DNA of 64,000 bases from Actinomycetota bacterium. Lineage in GTDB: Bacteria; Actinomycetota; Actinomycetes; S36-B12; FW305-bin1. A model generated the notes under the pieces. That model saw only the letters and a list, made by a program, of their open reading frames with translations. It was not told where the DNA came from and made no database searches. Numbering within the stretch: the stretch's first letter is position 1; each line of letters opens with the position of its first letter. The stretch covers positions 186,001 to 250,000 of the forward strand of contig SCTR01000010.1 of NCBI GenBank assembly GCA_004297305.1, in the 5' to 3' direction. Positions 61,252 through 64,000 of this stretch are shown one piece after another. The position numbers and the translations under genes were made by a program.

Positions 61252-62261
61252 CGGGTCATCCTCACCCTCGGGTCGAGGAAGCCATAGCTCACGTCGACGA
61301 CGAGGTTGGCCAGCACGATGAACACCGCGGCCACGACCGTCACGCCCATGATGACCGGCAGATCCCGCGCCGCGATCGCGTCGTACGACAACAGGCCCAG
61401 CCCGGGGAGGCTGAACGTGACCTCGGTCAGGATGGCACCGCCGAGCAACGCCCCCAGATCGAGGCCGAGCAAGGTCACCAGCGGGGTGAGCACGGGCCGC
61501 ATGGCGTGCTTGCCGACGATCCGCCGGCGCCGCAGCCCCTTGGCGCGCGCGGTCCGGACGTAGTCCTCCCCCAGCGTGTCGAGCATCGTGCTGCGAGTCA
61601 CCCGGGCGTAGACGGCGGCGTACAGGAATGCCAGCGCGATCCACGGCAGCACGAGATTGGCGAACCACAGGTACGGCGATTCGGTGAACGGGACCCAGTG
61701 CACGTCCGGGAACCAGCGCAGCCAGCTCGGGCCGTAGCTGAACGCGGCCAGCAGCAGCATGCCGGTGAAGAAGACCGGCATGCTGACACCGACCAGCGAT
61801 ACAGCCACCGCCGCCCGGTCGAGCAGGGTTCCCCGGCGCAACGCCGACAGCACGCCCAGCCCGATACCGACCAGCAGCCACAGCACGGCCGCGCCGAGAG
61901 CCAGCGACAAGGTCACCGGGAACCGGTCGACGATGAGTTCGGTGACGGGCTGGTTGAGCCGGAAGGAGTAGCCCAGACACGGTGCGGCGCACTGCACCGT
62001 GGTGACCCCGTCGGAGTACTCGCGGCCGGCAACGACGCCACTGACCCACGTGGCGTACTGCTGCACGAGGGGTTGATCCAGGCCCAGCCGTGATTCGACC
62101 GCGGCGATCTGGGCCTCGTTGGACACCTTGCCGACGTACAGGTAGGCGGGGCTCACACCGGTGAGGGTCGGCACCACCTGGAAGACGACGAACGTGACGA
62201 TGCTGATGATCCACACCACGACGACGGCGCCGAGGAGGCGCCGCAGGACGTACCACGCCAC
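61248..62261 (-). CDS. oppB: Oligopeptide ABC transporter permease OppB/DppB
   Basis: 337 residues, six helices. Starts MAWYVLRRLLGAVVVVWIIS; the EAA loop near residue 235 reads RTARAKGLRRRRIVGKHAMR. Forms half of the membrane channel. Followed directly by oppD; no oppC lies between, though the channel normally needs both permeases. GTG start with GGAGGGGGAG upstream. Confidence 0.94.
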   Translation of the reverse strand: MAWYVLRRLLGAVVVVWIISIVTFVVFQVVPTLTGVSPAYLYVGKVSNEAQIAAVESRLGLDQPLVQQYATWVSGVVAGREYSDGVTTVQCAAPCLGYSFRLNQPVTELIVDRFPVTLSLALGAAVLWLLVGIGLGVLSALRRGTLLDRAAVAVSLVGVSMPVFFTGMLLLAAFSYGPSWLRWFPDVHWVPFTESPYLWFANLVLPWIALAFLYAAVYARVTRSTMLDTLGEDYVRTARAKGLRRRRIVGKHAMRPVLTPLVTLLGLDLGALLGGAILTEVTFSLPGLGLLSYDAIAARDLPVIMGVTVVAAVFIVLANLVVDVSYGFLDPRVRMTR

Positions 62262-62301
62262 CGCTCCCCCTCCACCGGTCCTGGTCGCCCGCTGGCGTTG
62301 C

Positions 62302-62368
62302 GGACCGGAACCGGGCCGGTCCCCGACGGGCTGAACCCCGGCAGCGTGGTGATCTGCTGCCGGGGTCA
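62302..62368 (-). terminator. Two hairpins between oppA and oppB
   Basis: In transcript order: CCCCGGCAGC / GCTGCCGGGG (62336-62345 with 62356-62365, ten-base loop, extended by TGA/TCA), then GGACCGG / CCGGTCC (62302-62308 with 62316-62322). Likely protects oppA message and reduces read-through to the transporter core. Confidence 0.6.
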
Positions 62369-62388
62369 GTGTCAGGCCAGTGGCCGGC

Positions 62389-63999
62389 TCACTTGCCGTC
62401 CGACACCCCGATGTTGACCAGGTCGTAGTTGTTGCCGAGGCCGCCGTTCAGGTAGACGTTGGTCAACCGCGGTGCGCGATAGCGCAACACGCGATCCCAG
62501 ACGTACGGCAGGTAGCTCGCGCTGTCCATGACGGCGTGGTTGATCGACGTGTTGACCTCGGCTTGAGCCGCCGGGGACGGATCGCCGGACTTCGGCGAGG
62601 CGAGAGCCTGGTCGACCACCGGGCTGCGCAGCAGGGCGAAGTTCGTGTTGCCCTCGTCCGAGATCATGTCGGAGGACACGATCGGCGCCCAGAGGCCCTG
62701 CGCGTTGGGGAAGTCCGGTGTCCAGTTGACGACCATGAGTCCCAGTTTCTGGTCGACCACCGTCTGCTGGCTGCCGATGTAGCCGAAGTAGTCCGGCGGG
62801 TTGATCGCCTTGGCCGCCACGGTGATACCGACGCGCGCGAGCGCCTCCTGGAAGGCGGCGAACTGCGCCTGGCCCTTCTCTGTCGCCGCGTAAGCAACAT
62901 TGGTGCTGAATCCATTCGGCTGGCCGCACTCGGCGAGCTTGGCCTTCGCCGTGGACACGTCGCCCGAGCCGTCGGTCCCGCTCGGGTACGGGTCGTAGGC
63001 CGGATCGTTGCCCGGCAGGTTCAGCGGCACCATGTTCGTGGCGATCTCGCCGGCCATGTCGCCGCCCTGCGCGAGCAGTGCGCTGCGCTTGTTCAGCGCG
63101 TAGAAGACCGCCTCGCGGCAGGCCTTGTTGTCCAACGGAGCCACACTCGGGGTGACCGCCAGGTACGAGATACTCCCGGTGACCGGGGCGTCGGCGTTGG
63201 CCTTGAGGGTGGAATCGGTCAGGATCTTGGTCTGGAAAGCGGACTGAACGCCGGTGTCGACCACCAGGTCGAGGGTGCCGGCTTCCAGCCGGGCATCAGC
63301 GTCGGCGCTGTTGCTGAACACCGTCAGGCTGACCGTCGACACCTTCGGCGACCTGATGCTGTCGCTGTCCTGGTTCCACTTGTCGTTGCGCACCAGGGTC
63401 ATCGAGACGCCCGGCTTGTAGTCGGAGATCTTGAACGGCCCGGAGGCCACCGGGTGACTGCCGTACTTGCCGCCAGTGTCCTTCGCCTTGGGCACCGGAG
63501 CCGCGACCGGCAACGCCATCACGTAGTCGAAGGCGGGGTACGGCTTGCGCAGCGTGAACACGATCGTCGAGGGATCCGGTGTCGTCACGCTTGTCAGATC
63601 CTTGGCCCCGCTCTTGTAGGGGCCCTGATACGCCGGGTTTCCCTTGTCGTCCATCTCCGTCAGCAGCGGGATCAGGTACTGGCTGGGACCACCGCTGATC
63701 TGCTCGACGTCGAAACTCCGCTCGATGCCGTACTTCACGTCCTGGCTGGTGATCGGAGTGCCGTCCTCAAACGTGATACCCGGCTTCAGGGTGTAGGTCC
63801 AGACGGTCGCGTCGGCGTTGCGCTTCCCGGGCCCGGTCGCGAGGTCGCCGACGATCTCGGTCCCGCCAGGTCCGGGTTTGGGCGCGTAGCCCACCAGCGT
63901 GCGGGTCATCAGCCGCTGCAGGTCCCAGCACCAGGTGAGGTAGGTACGAGCGGGATCCCAACTGTCGCAGTCGGCGCTGGCCGCCAGCCGCAACGTGCC
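62389..63999 (-). CDS. oppA: Oligopeptide-binding protein OppA/DppA (SBP_bac_5), 5' end cut by window edge
   Basis: At least 536 residues visible; the signal peptide and lipobox lie beyond the window. Family 5 solute-binding fold: LKPGITFEDGTPITSQDVKY, FTLRKPYPAFDYVMALP, SGPFKISDYKPG, NKACREAVFYALNKRSALL, LMVVNWTPDFPNAQGLW. Captures oligopeptides outside the cell and hands them to OppB. The frame stays open to base 63999; the internal TTG at 63993 is not a real start. Confidence 0.94.
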   Translation of the reverse strand, partial: GTLRLAASADCDSWDPARTYLTWCWDLQRLMTRTLVGYAPKPGPGGTEIVGDLATGPGKRNADATVWTYTLKPGITFEDGTPITSQDVKYGIERSFDVEQISGGPSQYLIPLLTEMDDKGNPAYQGPYKSGAKDLTSVTTPDPSTIVFTLRKPYPAFDYVMALPVAAPVPKAKDTGGKYGSHPVASGPFKISDYKPGVSMTLVRNDKWNQDSDSIRSPKVSTVSLTVFSNSADADARLEAGTLDLVVDTGVQSAFQTKILTDSTLKANADAPVTGSISYLAVTPSVAPLDNKACREAVFYALNKRSALLAQGGDMAGEIATNMVPLNLPGNDPAYDPYPSGTDGSGDVSTAKAKLAECGQPNGFSTNVAYAATEKGQAQFAAFQEALARVGITVAAKAINPPDYFGYIGSQQTVVDQKLGLMVVNWTPDFPNAQGLWAPIVSSDMISDEGNTNFALLRSPVVDQALASPKSGDPSPAAQAEVNTSINHAVMDSASYLPYVWDRVLRYRAPRLTNVYLNGGLGNNYDLVNIGVSDGK

Positions 64000-64000
64000 G

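Noticed and set aside
1-64000. CRISPR array, tRNA or rRNA genes, insertion sequences, prophage genes
   Set aside because: No regularly spaced repeats, cloverleaf-like segments, transposase or phage structural motifs were seen. A tRNAscan or Rfam run would settle small RNAs that cannot be read by eye.

Overview
ORGANISM. The window is uniformly very GC-rich and dense on both strands, with strong G/C at third codon positions and many GTG starts. It looks like chromosome of a mycothiol-producing actinomycete. The evidence is MshB, AdnA/AdnB in place of RecBCD, an actinobacterial SigE operon, actinobacteria-only small families (DUF3107, DUF3117), and gene neighbourhoods that match, from memory, two parts of the Mycobacterium tuberculosis chromosome (Rv3201c-Rv3213c and Rv1177-Rv1234). 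Genus cannot be fixed from sequence alone. No rRNA, tRNA, CRISPR array, insertion sequence or prophage was seen. LAYOUT. (1) 1-2.2 kb: accessory edge with a Fic protein cut by the window edge, a DUF5615 toxin/antitoxin pair, and a frameshifted scrap that resembles the end of a type I restriction HsdR subunit. (2) 2.2-12 kb: adnA-adnB and, divergently, a flippase fused to a degenerate kinase domain. (3) 11.9-18.6 kb: moeZ, then a divergent oxyR / ahpC-ahpD peroxide-defence cluster, an alpha/beta hydrolase coupled to a conserved unknown, and a FasR-like TetR regulator. (4) 18.7-25.1 kb: DUF3107, two small secreted proteins of unlike composition, a ferritin-like protein, rhlE with a structured leader and probable CTG start, a ParA-like ATPase, a hydrolase and an anti-sigma-type ATPase. 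(5) 25.1-31.3 kb: CoA-ester lyase, PRC/MgtE_N/CBS protein, DUF1003, an orphan GspE/PilB ATPase and Mrp. (6) 31.3-36.9 kb: the envelope-stress operon sigE-rseA-rseB-like-htrA-tatB, with a divergent O-methyltransferase. (7) 36.9-43.9 kb: pepA, DUF3117, DivIVA-like and SRPBCC proteins, folP2, a secreted DUF5666-like protein, a LOG-family protein and yceI. (8) 43.9-50.4 kb: lysine/diaminopimelate genes dapE, dapD and dapC, with gltA, ferredoxin, a shortened acetyltransferase-family protein and a SirB1 protein. (9) 50.6-59 kb: MFS transporter, VanW-family protein, membrane FtsH-like protease, mshB and an S9 peptidase. (10) 59-64 kb: an oligopeptide ABC importer oppA-oppB-oppD-oppF without oppC, with oppA cut by the right edge. 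HOW IT WORKS TOGETHER. Themes are genome repair (AdnAB), oxidative and envelope stress (OxyR/AhpCD, MshB, SigE operon), diaminopimelate supply for the wall, and peptide uptake and turnover (Opp, PepA, S9 peptidase). EXPRESSION. Many genes carry a TAnnnT-like -10 box ending 6-8 bases before an ATG or GTG, so leaderless transcripts look common. Adjacent genes are often coupled through 4-base GTGA or ATGA overlaps. Two genes (rhlE and dapC) seem to start at CTG inside a CTGA overlap. No stretch over 300 bases lacks a gene; the larger intergenic gaps (1953-2192, 17729-17940, 20850-21081, 35919-36204, 40137-40358, 43028-43271, 50407-50606) are described in their own entries or hold nothing further that I can see.
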